DNA of 64,000 nucleotides from Tetrastigma voinierianum (lineage: Eukaryota; Streptophyta; Magnoliopsida; Vitales; Vitaceae), in assembly GCA_016808115.1 (NCBI GenBank), contig JAEQBH010004681.1, forward strand, positions 124,001-188,000, written 5' to 3'. Shown piece after piece: positions 10,425 through 21,932 of the stretch. The translations under genes were made by a program, and so were the position numbers. The notes below the pieces were generated by a model. The model searched no databases. It saw nothing but the letters and a program-made list of their open reading frames with translations, and had not been told where the DNA came from. Position 1 is the first letter of the stretch. Each line of letters opens with the position of its first letter.

Positions 10425-12376
10425 TGTAAGACTGAAAATTCCAATTTACGGAAAAATTGGCAAAATCGTAATTTTGGTCAAAACCGAAATTTTACCGTCT
10501 CGGATGGCCAAGCGGATTTCAGATTGGAATCGTCTCATGAAATCCATTAACAACGTCAATTCGTTGGTCGAGACAATCGGGATTTTACGTTTTTCGAGGC
10601 TGCAAGTATCGGAGTGTGCAACGATATTTGATGTGACAAAAGTCACATATAACATGTACTCATGTGACCGTGTTAATGAGTAGAGAAATGATGGAAATGG
10701 GCCGTAGAGATAGTGTAGATAACCAGTAAGCTTGAGGACATATATGGCATTTTGGAATTGTTTAAATGATAATAAGGCAAGAAAATTGAAATAGTGTCAT
10801 CTCCTCAAAAAAGAACCAAAGCGTGCGGAGATGTGGAAAAGGGAGATGCAGTGAAATGAGTTTTTTATTTCTAGAGAGAAGCCACTTCTCTGGGTGCTCG
10901 AGTAATCGGCGGTTGGAATTCGTGAGACGAGAAGGAGAAAGGTCGCTCGCAGCGAGTGAGGCCCTCACAGCGTGAGCTCACGGTTTTGAGGAGTTTACGA
11001 CAAACTCAGGTGAGAATTAGGGTTTCATCCTCTTTTTACTCTTGATTTAAGAGCTTTGTTGATGTTTCGGTTGGTTTGAGGCCTTGAACGACCGTTTGAT
11101 CGATCCCAAAACTTGGGACCGAATTATTAGAATTTTTGGGAGCCCATTGGACAGTCCGTGACTGTAGGGGCTGTTTTGGGTGCTTATTTTATAGTTTATG
11201 AAATAAATTGTATTGTGATGTGTATGAGGCCGGAAATGGCTATGAAATTTGGGTTATGAAGTGGAGCCGTGTTGGAAGTGGCGAGTGAGCAGTAACAGGG
11301 TTTGCGTGCAGCAGATAGTGTTCACAAAATATTTTGTGAAATTGTGTTGATTAAAATTCAAATCAGTGCTCGTGTTTGTTAAATTAGCCCATGTGAGCTA
11401 ATTTTGGTGTAATGTATTGAGAAGTTTATATAACACGTTGTTATGATTTGAATTATGTGAATATATGCATGATGGTATATTTGCATGTGTTATATATATT
11501 GGTATAAAAATGTGATGAAATGGCATAATGCATTTTCATATGCAACGGGTAACCTAGAAGTTAGGTGTGAGTGCATGACATAAATTTTCTGAAAAACGAA
11601 CATGGTTGTGAAAGGAATTTCACAGGATGAATTTCCGGAGAATGGGGTTGGGAGACGGTCCGGTAGTCATTTAGGATAGGAATGTAGCCCATTCGGAGAG
11701 GGTTCTGACACATTCGCCTCGGGGTAGTCCACGCCATTTGCAGGCACTTCGGTAGTATATTTTGGAAAACAACAAGTTTTGTTTTGAAAATAATGTTTTC
11801 TCATACATGGCTTAGGCAGATGTGAGGGAGTCGGTGAGGACTCGGGACATGGGTTAGTCATTTAGACATTTAAGTAGGATCACGAATTTGCTTGAATGTA
11901 TGTTTACTTTGGAGCATTGCATATGCACTTAGGTGGGGAGTAACCCATTTAGGGTGATTCCACTACTGGGCGATAGCTCACCCTGTCGAGGGAACATTTT
12001 TCGGTACGGTGCTTGAGAGGCGGCTCTTTCTAGAGACCGATTTTGAAGAAAGCTAGGGTTATTAGCTGGTTTTTAGTTGGATACATGTATTAGAATGTTT
12101 TAAACTTTTAATATTTGTATAAGAAGTAAAGTATTAACTCTTGAAACTATGGTATATAGTTAGTGTATTTTAATGAGCATTGGTATATGGAGCTAGTGGC
12201 CATTGCCTCATATTGGATTATATTGGATTGTTTGGGACAAGTTTGTATTTGGGTAGAGCTCCCCGTACAAAGGAGACTCTGCCCGATTTTCATGAATAGT
12301 GTCGGGTTATCCGACATTCACGAGTATTCTGCGGGTTGACGAGTAGTCAACGGACCCCCGGGAATGGGGCGTCACA
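10425..12376 (+). repeat. 3' LTR of the LTR-2 element
   Basis: Starts TGTAAGACTGAAAATTCC and ends GGAATGGGGCGTCACA; 1952 bp, close to the 1957 bp of the solo LTR-2 at 44725. The TSD AGAAT follows at once. Confidence 0.9.
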
Positions 12377-12438
12377 AGAATAGTAATACCATGATCAGAC
12401 TGTCTTAGAAAAATAGTTTTATCAAAAGAATTGCTGGC
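12377..12438 (-). pseudogene. Copia C1: short RT segment between two insertions
   Basis: On the minus strand this 62-bp piece encodes 'ASNSFDKTIFLRQSDHGI' and then the TSD codons, which connect to the LYVDDM block at 4134-4147. The copia RT family has this stretch directly before its YVDD catalytic motif. It is the bridge between the LTR-2 element on the left and the CACTA transposon on the right. Confidence 0.85.
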
Positions 12439-12444
12439 TTATAT

Positions 12445-13800
12445 GGTCCACATGCCGACATACCGTGATGCTCCTTTGGACATCATAAGAATCTGTGGAA
12501 AGTCATTTATATGTAAGGTCCACATGAGGGCGGCGCGCATCTGAAAAATTTTCAGTTTAGATATCATAAGTTTGAACCCCTGACACCCCGAGACTTTTCA
12601 ACTCAGCTATCAATGGTTGCAAGAAGAGCATCTATCTTCCCCTTTGGATTCGTGGCCCAGAGCACTAACACAGTCAAAACATAAAATTCCTCTATTCATA
12701 CATAAGTCTGGAGGCAAGTTATCTCAGTGTCACCACCACAGACCACAAAGAATATTCTTTGTCGGATTGACCAAGCGGTGAAAACCATCGGCCAAATAAA
12801 CCCGACTAACATTTGAACATCGGATGAAAAATCGAAACACCCGTCAAAATGTTTAGCGGGGCATCGAAGGGTGACATCTTCACGAGTCACTCCATATGAT
12901 ACTCTGAATGCCACCTCATTCATTAGGCACATTTGCGGATTACAGTGCATACAATCTACGCAACCCTAGGTGTTATTGGAAAATGGTGCATCTTCTTATA
13001 CGACACCTTGACTTAGGTATATACAATCTATTTCTAGAACCCAACCTTTTTGCTTATGCAGAGCATGCCCACATTTTTACAAGCTGATGAGTCCTTGTCA
13101 TCACCCAGTATATCATACAGTTGTTCACCTGACAATGAATGACACATCACGGGTAATCCCGACCCTCTAACTAACTTCGCCGTCTTTGTGAAATCAGTAG
13201 CATCGGATTATCTTGTGACAGTTCTTGAATGAAATTAGACATATCATCAAACCATGCACAGAACACACATTGTTGTGCTATTTCCTAACATCCTCACGCA
13301 GCTGCGAGATAGTTGAGTATACTTAGAATTTCCCTCCCTTATACGAGTTTGTCTCATTTCAGATCATGTCCTTAGAAATTCCTCGCTTGACGTGGGCTCC
13401 TCGTCAGGGTTGAATTCGGGACCAGCGACATCTGTTTCATTCTATGGTATGTAGTGTGATTCATATTATACGAGACCATCTGATCGGTTTCACTTCTTGA
13501 CACGTCTTGAACTTAGACACCTCGGTGGACTTGCTTCTCACCATGGTATATCGAACACTTAGTGTCAGGCACAAAACCATTTCTATACAAATGCCTTCAC
13601 TTGATCTCAACATTGAAAACTTCTTATTCGACATTTAACTAAAGTGCAAGGACACCTTATAGCTATGCCACCATTCACACACTTTCGGGATGTCTCGGAG
13701 GCTGACATGACCAGAATTCATCAACTTTATCCCCCCATTCATTAGAGAGAACATTCCATTCTATTAGACCCTCGTCGTCCATTCCACATTCGTCTTCCAT
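12445..13800 (-). pseudogene. CACTA transposase: transposase-associated domain and partial Tnp2
   Basis: From an ATG at 13800 the minus strand reads 'MEDECGMDDEGLIEW', then a transposase-associated domain: 'IRCPC' (near 13650-13665), 'YRNGFVP' (13567-13587) and 'YHGE' (near 13541), the signature that opens plant EnSpm/CACTA transposases. Further on are Tnp2 blocks: 'CRIRRC', 'GLRRLYA', 'SDVQMLVGF'-region matches to the 'GLCADGFNPFG' segment, and a final 'MRAALMWT'-like motif beside the left breakpoint. Frames change repeatedly and stops are frequent, so it is inactive. The C-terminal half of Tnp2 is missing. Confidence 0.75.
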
Positions 13801-14638
13801 AACTAGTCACAAAAAAATCAATTTAGTAAACAAGCGCGATTGTCCCTCAATTATTTTTTGTGTTCATTAACCATTCATTGTCGTTTAGATAAAGTTATAT
13901 TTAAACGCGTGTGATATGCAGCCTACTACACACCTCCTCCCACCAGCTAAAGTTAAATGGGTTCTCTCTTCAATAGGTTTGGTCACAATCCATTTACAAA
14001 GTTCACGTTAAAGATCACGATTGCATATTTCATTATGTATGCATTTCGGCCTCAGCGTGAGGTTCTCAAATACACTATTAAGATATATAAATAATAATGC
14101 ATAATGCAGCCGGTTAGCAAATTGCATTTTCTTGTATATCACAATGTGCACCAGGAGGAGAAACGAAGCGAGAGCGGAGGCACCAAAATGACACATAATA
14201 TATGCAATTTAAATTAAATCATGATCATTTAGTGCGTCCTTTAAGTGTTGTCCCTTTGGGACAATCCGGTGTATTCAAACTCAGTTTGTAATACCTTTGG
14301 ACGGATGTATTCTACGGCTAACTATATATCATCAACGGCAACTGTCGTTCTGATGGTACATTTCAATGGTTGCTGAAATCATATTGCAAATTAGTCATAT
14401 AATTAAAAAATTTTAGTTTATATATGTTAAGCGATTTCTTCAATTTAATCCTATCACATGTTCTTATATCCATATCATTCTTAAATTCATACTATATCAT
14501 GTAATCAATATATATTCTATAGAATTTCATTCCAAGTGATTAGTACACTGGTACTCTAATCTAAGTACAAAAATATATGGGTACTTAATGTATTAAATAG
14601 CATATATGAAATTAAGATTCTAAAACTCAATGGAGCTT
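13801..14638. other. Non-coding stretch inside the CACTA element
   Basis: AT-rich sequence upstream of the transposase start. No coding frame, known repeat or RNA was recognised. It may include the transposase promoter or leader. Confidence 0.4.
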
Positions 14639-15570
14639 TGATTACTAGACTCAAAGGGCTAGTAGGTCTAAGGCACCCAAATCAAGTTCTAATGAAGAGT
14701 TATGCATGTTTCAAATCATGAAGAAAATCGGCACACTACAGTAATTGCAGCAACAGGGCCACTGATTTTCTTCCATTTTCCGGATAGAATATGACCTCAA
14801 TTTTTATCAAAGCTCTATGGGTGGATTCTAGACTCAAGGGGCTTTTCATGAGTCTAAATTTAAATCAAGATTCTAATGAAGGAGTTATGCATGTTCAAAT
14901 CATGAAGAAAATCAGCACCTGCAGTAATTGCAGCGGCAGAGGACACTGATTTTCTTCATTTTTAGGAATAGGATATGACCTCAATTTTATCAAAGCTATA
15001 TTTGGGTGGATTCTGAACTCAAAGGACTTTCCATAAGTCTAAGAACACCCAAATCCAAGATTCTAATGAAGGAGTTATGCATGTTCAAATCATGAAGAAA
15101 ATCAGCACACTGCAGTAATTGCAGCAACAGGGCCACTGATTTTCTTCATTTCGAGATGAGATATGACCTCAATTTTTATCCAAGCTCTATATGGTGGATT
15201 CCTAGGCTCAAGGGGCTCATAGAGTCTAAGAACACCCAAATCCAAGTTCTAATGAAGGAGTTATGCATGTTTCAAATCATGAAGAAAATCAACACACTGC
15301 AGTAATTGCAGCAGCAGGGCCACTGATTTTCTTCATTTTCGGATAGGATATGACCTCAATTTTAACCATTTTCTATATTTGGGTGGATTCTAGACTCAAG
15401 GCTTTCCATAGAGTCAAGAACACCCAAATCAAGTTCTAATGAAGGAGTTATGCATGTTTCAAATCATGAAGAAAAATCAGCACACTGCAGTAATTGCAGC
15501 GACGGGGCCCGCGATTTTCTTCATTTTGAATAGGATATGACCTCGAATTTTATCAAGCTATATTGGGTGG
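14639..15570. repeat. Tandem array, about 187-bp unit, 5 copies
   Basis: Units start at about 14639, 14825, 15009, 15197 and 15386, each with GATTCTAGACTCAAGGGGCT, 'AACACCCAAATC', 'GAAGGAGTTATGCATGTT', 'CACTGCAGTAATTGCAGC' and 'GACCTCAATTTTTATC'. The first third of the unit is clearly homologous to the 197-bp unit inside LTR-1 copies (1089 and 42299); the rest differs. It may be a fragment of a diverged LTR-1 relative or a satellite derived from one. Confidence 0.9.
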
Positions 15571-18500
15571 ATTATCAAAGATACCCCTGTGAATCCTTTC
15601 TATACCACATTTCTATACCCCTTTGAAAATTTGGAGCACATAACTAGGAATGTAAATGTTTCTTTCTATACCCACATTTCGATCTGCAATCTCACACACA
15701 CACCTGAGAGACATATATATAACTACATTTGGTAGACCTAACTATTCCTATTCCCAATTTGTTTCATTTTTTCGGCAAGGGGAAAGACTTAGAAATCTTG
15801 AAGGAATGTTAAGCTAGAATCTAATTTACAAGAGTGACATGTTACAACTTAATTTCACAGAGAGTGAAAACAAAAACCGATGCATTAAGAACTCACCTTG
15901 GGGATGACGTCGGTCGGTCGTCTGAAATTCCTAGAAAAAATAAGCTCCTCCACGGCACATGTTAATCTACTACTCTGTCGACCAAAATAAAGAAAGCCTT
16001 CTAGTCTCAAAACCATCACGGTGAAAAGAGCGGAATGGAAGGTGTTTCAGGAACCTTGAGTTAGGAAAGAAATAAATCTAAGATATTTAAGTAGAAATTT
16101 ATGAAAATGTGACAAATTTCGAAATTGTAATGGATGAAAAGGAGATGATTTTAAAGTCAAATATCACTTAAATTTCGATCGGAATGAAAAAAAAGAAGAG
16201 ATGAAGCCAGAAGCGAAACACAAGAATTCGCCCAAAAAAAAAAGAAAAAAAAACACTTCAAACAACAGTCAGAAACAAAAACAAAAGAAGCGAATCATTT
16301 ACGAAACTAAATGAACCAAGCAAAACAATGCATACATGGTATAATAAGTAGAAAATTAACAATGCATTACACGCGAAAGTATGGAATCAGAAGAGGATAT
16401 TAAAACTTAAACATCCCAATTATAATTCTTCAATATACCAAAACCATTAAAACATTGAGAATCCCAATGATAATTTATGAAAGTTGATTATTTTGCAAAA
16501 CAATCAAATTAGCCAAATTGCAAACTCTAAATACATTATTTCACTTTCCCATTCTCAAGTCATTCCAATTCCCTTTTAAATTTCGATAACAATCAAATAT
16601 TAATGAATCACAAATTTTTATTAGCGGCTTTGTCTGAAGCGAGTAAGGTGAAATCTTTTCGAGATTGTCATATTCCATGTTTAAATGAAAAGCCTTGAAA
16701 TTTTGCCCAATGAAGCAACCACCATCAAGTTGAACAAGATACGACAACACTAAATAAATAAAACAAAAATTTCAAAACTGGAAAATAGAAATAAAATCCC
16801 ATAAATAAAATTATAGGAAAATCATTGGATTCATAATAAGAAAGTTAATTGCCATTTTCAATAGTTTCCAATTAAATTCCTCTTTCCCTCTCCCAAAGTC
16901 CAACTTTCTCATGGCTTCATCAAATGGTCCATAGCACCCCCGTATTTATCTTAGGAGGAGCCTCCAATAGAATCATCATCATGTCTAATTGATTTAGCAC
17001 CTTCCACCCCGATGTTCACATACATCCGTTCTTGTTTCATTGATCAATTGCAATGATCTTCCTTTAAATCAACAATGAATTATATATACCACTATAGCAA
17101 CCAACAACTCCCTCTGTATCTCTTCTTCTTGATCATTTTCTTTTTTTCCTTTCTACTTTCTTTTTCTTTTTTTAAATTCTTTGCTAAAGGGTTGAACACA
17201 AACGTGGATGAGCACTCATAATGTAAACAATTGGACAAATGATTTTCAAATTGTATAGAAAAGCCCATCCAGTACAAAACCCATTATAACCCATTGAATA
17301 TTTGCAGCTTTAACTCTTATAAAAATATAGCAAAGGCACAGAAAACGATTAAGGCACATCAAATATTCAAGGCTTAAGCCTTAAAAATGAAGCAAAGCCT
17401 CGATTACCCCATACCAAAACAACGACCTCAGGCTAATTCCCGGCTTCCTTGCAGCAGAAACCGGCCTTTTAAGAACTTTGGTGATATTCATTTGATAATG
17501 CATCCAAAAATGGAAGTACCAAAAAAAAAAATATGATTTCTTGTTTAGCTATTTTGCTGTGAATATAAACTGAACCTATAAACACACACACACCTGATAG
17601 AAAATAGTAGTACGACAATCTGAGTATAAACACATCTTCCCCACATTGACCACATAAGAAAAGAAAAAAGAATCTAACTTCAATTTCACTAAACTTCCTG
17701 CTTTTAGGTTTCTTAATTGTGAACTTAATGCTAATTAACAACATTTTCAATATTGGAGCAGTGAAAATCTTATACAACCTCTGAATATCTAAAAATTCTG
17801 CCAATTTCATTTCAATTCCAGCTAAAAGGCAAAAGAAAGTTAGAAATCAACAAGTAGAATAACGATAGATGCATCAAAGAAACAACCTATTTGTGTTAAT
17901 AAAGTTCTTGATAATTCATCTTGGAGAACATGGGATATTAGTGTGTATGGACAAGTCTAAAAGAATGACACATGAATCCTTCCCACTTTGCGATCAAGAA
18001 ATAAAATGAAATTTCACTTAAATATTCAAATTCGGGCTGAATTATTTCGATCTCGAGAATACTACAAATTCCAAAATCATTTCTAGTGAAAGAACAAAAA
18101 GAAAAATTCATGAATATTACACTTTTTTAAACTTAATGTTACCCGAAAGTAAAACATCTACCAAGCGCGAGAATCACATCGTCATTAAATTCACGATGTT
18201 AAGCTTCTCCATTTTGTCCTCAATTCCACCATTTTAGAAACGGGGTAATAATTTTTTCCTTATATGAACAAGTTATTCTTCTTAATTAGAGTGGAGATCA
18301 ATTATAATGTAAAGGGTGCAAAACCAAGGTCGTAAACACAATATATTGAAAGTATACAAGTGACAAACAAAAAAGAAGTCAACTATAGTAGCTACAACTC
18401 TATTTTAAGAAGAAGAGACCAACCAATCTATAAAGATACTTGAAGAAGTTGGGCCTTTACGTCCCGTATCCTAGGTACAGACTCTCTTGAGACCACATAT

Positions 18501-18988
18501 GCATATAAGTTGTGGGGAATCCTAAAGATCTTAGATAGCACATCGCTCACCTTCACAAGTTTAACAGATTTTCTCCTCCCAAGCTGTTCATGATTTAGAA
18601 ACCCAATGAGGCCATTCGATGAGAATGCCTTTCTGTTTAAGAAAAGAAAAAGAAGCACCTACAACTTAATTTGTATTCTTAAACCTTTTGCATCTCAATT
18701 GGTGTATCGGCCACTTAGAGATTGTCATCTTCATACAATATAAATAAAACATAAATAAAATTAAATATAGAAGGAATTAATAGTCATGAGTAAAGCATTT
18801 TGAAGAAATTTTGGACCATCGGTAAAACCCATTACGATTTAATTGGAACCCGGCTTAAAATTTGGTTATTATAGTATATGATATGGGTTCTTTTAGGGTT
18901 TCGAGTTCCCACACTTCTTTATCATATCTCACATGAACCCACTCATCTTTCTCTCTTTTACGGTTCTCCTCATTGAAATTTGCATCTT
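15571..18988 (-). other. Non-coding or exon-like fragments, no gene model supported
   Basis: Mostly AT-rich, with poly-A and CA microsatellite runs (about 15698, 17583). Two minus-strand pieces look like exons. One is an open frame ending at about 15898 ('CAVEELIFSRNFRRPTDV') just before AAG|GTGAGT. The other, at 18428-18658, follows a TTTTCTTAAACAG acceptor and reads 'AFSSNGLIGFLNHEQLGRRK'. No family was recognised and no consistent splice chain could be built. They could be captured host-gene fragments carried by the CACTA element or chance. Confidence 0.3.
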
Positions 18989-19156
18989 TTTTTATAACTT
19001 TGTGGATGCGGGTGAAACGCATGCGCTCGACTAATCCCGAAACGATAAAGTTAATGGCCCGAGTAAACTTCCACGGTGACCACGAGAGGACTCGAATTGG
19101 TGACCATTGAGTTAAACCCTGGTATGCCTTAGACCAGTGAGCTACCCCTCGGGGTT
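18989..19156 (-). mobile_element. tRNA-derived SINE with target-site duplication
   Basis: On the minus strand it begins near 19156 with a tRNA-like head: CCCCGAGGGGTAGCTCACTGG (box A like) and, further on, 'ATTCGAGTCC' (box B like). It ends in an A-rich tail, TATAAAAAA. It is flanked by 16-17 bp direct repeats, ATTGAAATTTGCATCTT (18972-18988) and ATTGAAATTGCATCTT (19157-19172), the duplication made by LINE-type target-primed integration. Length is 168 bp, usual for plant SINEs. Confidence 0.82.
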
Positions 19157-19172
19157 ATTGAAATTGCATCTT

Positions 19173-21470
19173 AAGAAGCGAGATTAACTAGCTTTTTGAG
19201 TTACCGCGCTTGGATTTTTCGGTTAATTGATCTAATATTACATTTTCTCTGGTGTTATAAATAATTCTTTGTATTGATGGTGTGATGAAAAATCAGTTGA
19301 ATAATGACCTTAAGTCCCTTTCATAGGTTATCGCGTCGGTTCAAAAATATTGGCAAATAAATAAATAAAGCAAACATGCTGTGAGCAAGAAAAGGACGAG
19401 ATAAGTCATGCAAGTCGAATATGTTAAATTCCTCATCTATCTGGAAGGGAACTTGGAAGAGTAACTAAACCGTAACCTTCTTCTTTGCTTTCTGTAGTAG
19501 ATATCTTGCAAACTAAACAACTATGCTTAAAGCGAAAAGTGAAAATGCACGAAGTAAACGAGAAGAAATTAAAATGAAATTGCTAACGCACCCTCCTCCC
19601 TTGAAGCTTTGTAGTCACTTTAAATATCTGCGGTTTTGTAGGTAGTGAAGCAGGAAATGCTATCCTGCTAATCCTTGCATTCTGGAAGATGTAGTTTTAG
19701 TCATAATGTTTTTTCTTTTCTTTTCTTTTTTGATAGGTAAAGCGAATGTGGTTTGAATCATAAAATATGCTTTGAAAAACAAAAGAAATACTAATAAAAT
19801 GCTATGGAGTTTTTAACAAGAAATTCTATCAACGATATGCCATGTAATTCTTAGTGATAGAATGAATGCCTAGGAAGACGGAGTTCTATGATTGGCTAAA
19901 GTCAAAGCAAACGGAGTTCTAAGTAAGTAATAACAGCGTTCAGCCATTTAGCATAGCGAATTGATTCAATTGATTCGAAGCAAAGTGTACATGACATTGG
20001 AGGATAAATAAAGAAATCGTTATAGCATTAAAAGAACCTAACTTTCTATGGCCAATTTCCCCGGCTTACCAGTAGGACCATCTCCAAATTCTCTTATAGT
20101 TCTCATTGATCTGATTATTTCTCACTGTTCTGCACAACACGAAGATTTTTCCCCCCCTTTTCGAATTTGGTAGTGTATTATTAGGCGTAATAATAGGAAT
20201 TGGGGCCGTGATTCCATTGACCACCATATGAATGGATATAACATAGATCTTTACATTATCTTACTAGCCCCGAAACCAAATAAAAAATTTCATAACAAGC
20301 GAGGGTCTTCAAGTAAAATAAAATAAAATAAATCCATGAACAAGTAAAAATCGAGAACGAAAAGAGATAAAAATATTCATATTTGTGCGGTCAGTCTCAG
20401 TCTGGCACCATGGGATGTTACCACAGACTCGTCTGCAGTCTTGATTCATGTTTGGGTGCTAGAAGCAGTATAATATGAAAGAATAAGTTCTGGAGTCAAT
20501 GACTGATAAAGGGAAACATGAAGGTTCTAAGAGACATTCTAAGAGGACCTTGAAGAGAGGAGACACGAGCAATGATCAAACTTTATATATGAGGCTGGAC
20601 ATTGGAACAATGATGTAGACAATGAGGCCCGGCAAACAAGCTGCAAAAAATAAAAATAAAAAAATAAAAAAATACAAGATTTTCAAAATAGGCGAATTGA
20701 AACACTTTAATCATAAAATAGCACAAGAGATGTCCCAAGCAGTCCACGCCTCTGATAGAGGCTGAAAACAATGGGCAAGGACCGCTGGTTTATTTTTTTA
20801 CCCGAACAATATTTGAAATGGAAACTATCGGTATAGTGAATAGGCAAAGCCAGTAGGCGATACCGTGATTCACGAAAAGGCGATCAGAGACAACATAGCG
20901 GTGTACATAGGGTATATACCCAGAATACACCTCTCCCACGAAAACTGTATATACCAAATCCGATACCTAAAACTGACTTCTAAGCAGGCCAAAACTAGGC
21001 CTAACGAAAGCATATTTGACCCGACTAGAAAAAATAGTTTCCGGCAATAAAACCAAATAAACAGATCAAACCCAAAAAACTAGAAGTACCCAGTATAATA
21101 AGCAGTGTCTATGTGACAAGCAAAGCGGATTGATACATCAGCTGGTCAAGCAAAACACATTAGCTGGTTAAGCAGCGGGTTACCAACATCTAATCCAGGG
21201 AAAAACCTTAAATAAAACCGGAAAACAAGGGAGGGGCAGAGGCAAAGGTTTGGCTAAATAACTAACCAAACATAAAATCCAAAACCGGCATACCCGATGA
21301 TAAAAGCTAGAAATTTGAGTGGAACAAGCGAAAGGGTAGAAGACTTGCAGTATGAGAAATAGGTTAGGTTAGCAAAAGCGGTGCGAACTCAAGCGGCAAA
21401 AGCAGTGCGAACTTCGATACAGCCAGCGGATTACCGAAGCGGTGGATGGACAAAAGGATCGAAAAACTTA
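19173..21470. other. Non-coding sequence inside the CACTA element
   Basis: No gene is supported. A possible minus-strand exon near 19605-19672 follows a 'CATCTTCCAG' acceptor ('NARISRIAFPASLPTKP'). Another acceptor-like site lies near 20642 after a pyrimidine tract. Neither links to a recognised protein. The stretch 20820-21470 is moderately GC-rich and repeats 'AAGCGGTGCGAAC' twice (about 21375-21420). Confidence 0.3.
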
Positions 21471-21474
21471 CGTT

Positions 21475-21932
21475 GGGAGAAACTACGGGCCGTTTACCGA
21501 CCACATATTTGGTCGGTAATTAAATTTTGATTCTGGGCTGTTTAATGTTAATTTATTTTGGTCTTTAATTGGTCGGGGTGGTCGGAGATTGGTCGGTAAT
21601 TGCAGGCCATTTGCAAACCAAATATTTGGTCATTAGTGCTGGGCTAAAATTTTTTTAGGTGCTTTGTTTGAACCATTTTCATGTTAATTTGTACAATTAA
21701 TTAATTGGTCGATAATTTTTTGGCGCCATTTCCCACGCCCTAAATTCTGAGACCCGATTTCGACCAAAATTATTTGGTCATTAAATTTAATCGACACTGT
21801 CGGAAATTTAATTCGGGAAATTTATTTTGATGACCTTTTTGGTCTCTAAACAGTGTGATTTGGTCGAGTAATTCTGGAAGGCCAATTTTTAGGTCGAGTG
21901 AATTTGATCCGATATCGGTTATTTTAGTAGTG
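21475..21932 (-). repeat. CACTA terminal inverted repeat and subterminal repeats
   Basis: Multiple direct and inverted 'TTGGTCGGTAA', 'ACCGACCA' and 'TTTGGTCATTA' motifs run from 21490 to 21900 and end in the terminus CACTACTAAAATAACCGATA (minus, 21913-21932). Subterminal repeats of this kind are the transposase-binding region of CACTA elements. Confidence 0.78.

Larger units (their letters stand above)
4158..12376 (+). mobile_element. LTR-2 Ty3/gypsy retrotransposon, defective, full terminal structure
   Basis: Complete terminal structure: TSD AGAAT, 5' LTR (4158-6922), iMet-type primer site, decayed gag with a zinc knuckle, a piece of integrase, a polypurine tract, 3' LTR (10425-12376), TSD AGAAT. 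The interior is only about 3.5 kb. Reverse transcriptase and RNase H are absent; in their place is a block of LTR-like sequence (8770-9545). The element could only ever have moved with proteins supplied by relatives. It sits in the reverse transcriptase of copia C1. The two LTRs differ in length (2765 versus 1952 bp), mainly from extra repeats in the 5' LTR. Confidence 0.92.
12439..21932 (-). mobile_element. Truncated CACTA (EnSpm) DNA transposon inside copia C1
   Basis: The right end carries a CACTA terminus on the minus strand, CACTACTAAAATAACCGATA (21913-21932), with subterminal 'TTGGTCGGTAA' repeats. The left part encodes a decayed CACTA transposase on the minus strand. The opposite terminus is missing: the transposase is cut in its Tnp2 domain near 12439-12446, where copia sequence resumes. 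About 8 kb separate the transposase start from its terminus, unusually long, and this contains a minisatellite array, a SINE and exon-like fragments. The copia reading resumes with the expected residue spacing, so few copia bases were lost. Confidence 0.8.

Noticed and set aside
19085..19156. tRNA gene
   Set aside because: Only box A/B-like motifs are present. The cloverleaf cannot be completed, and the unit has a tail and target duplication, so it is a SINE.
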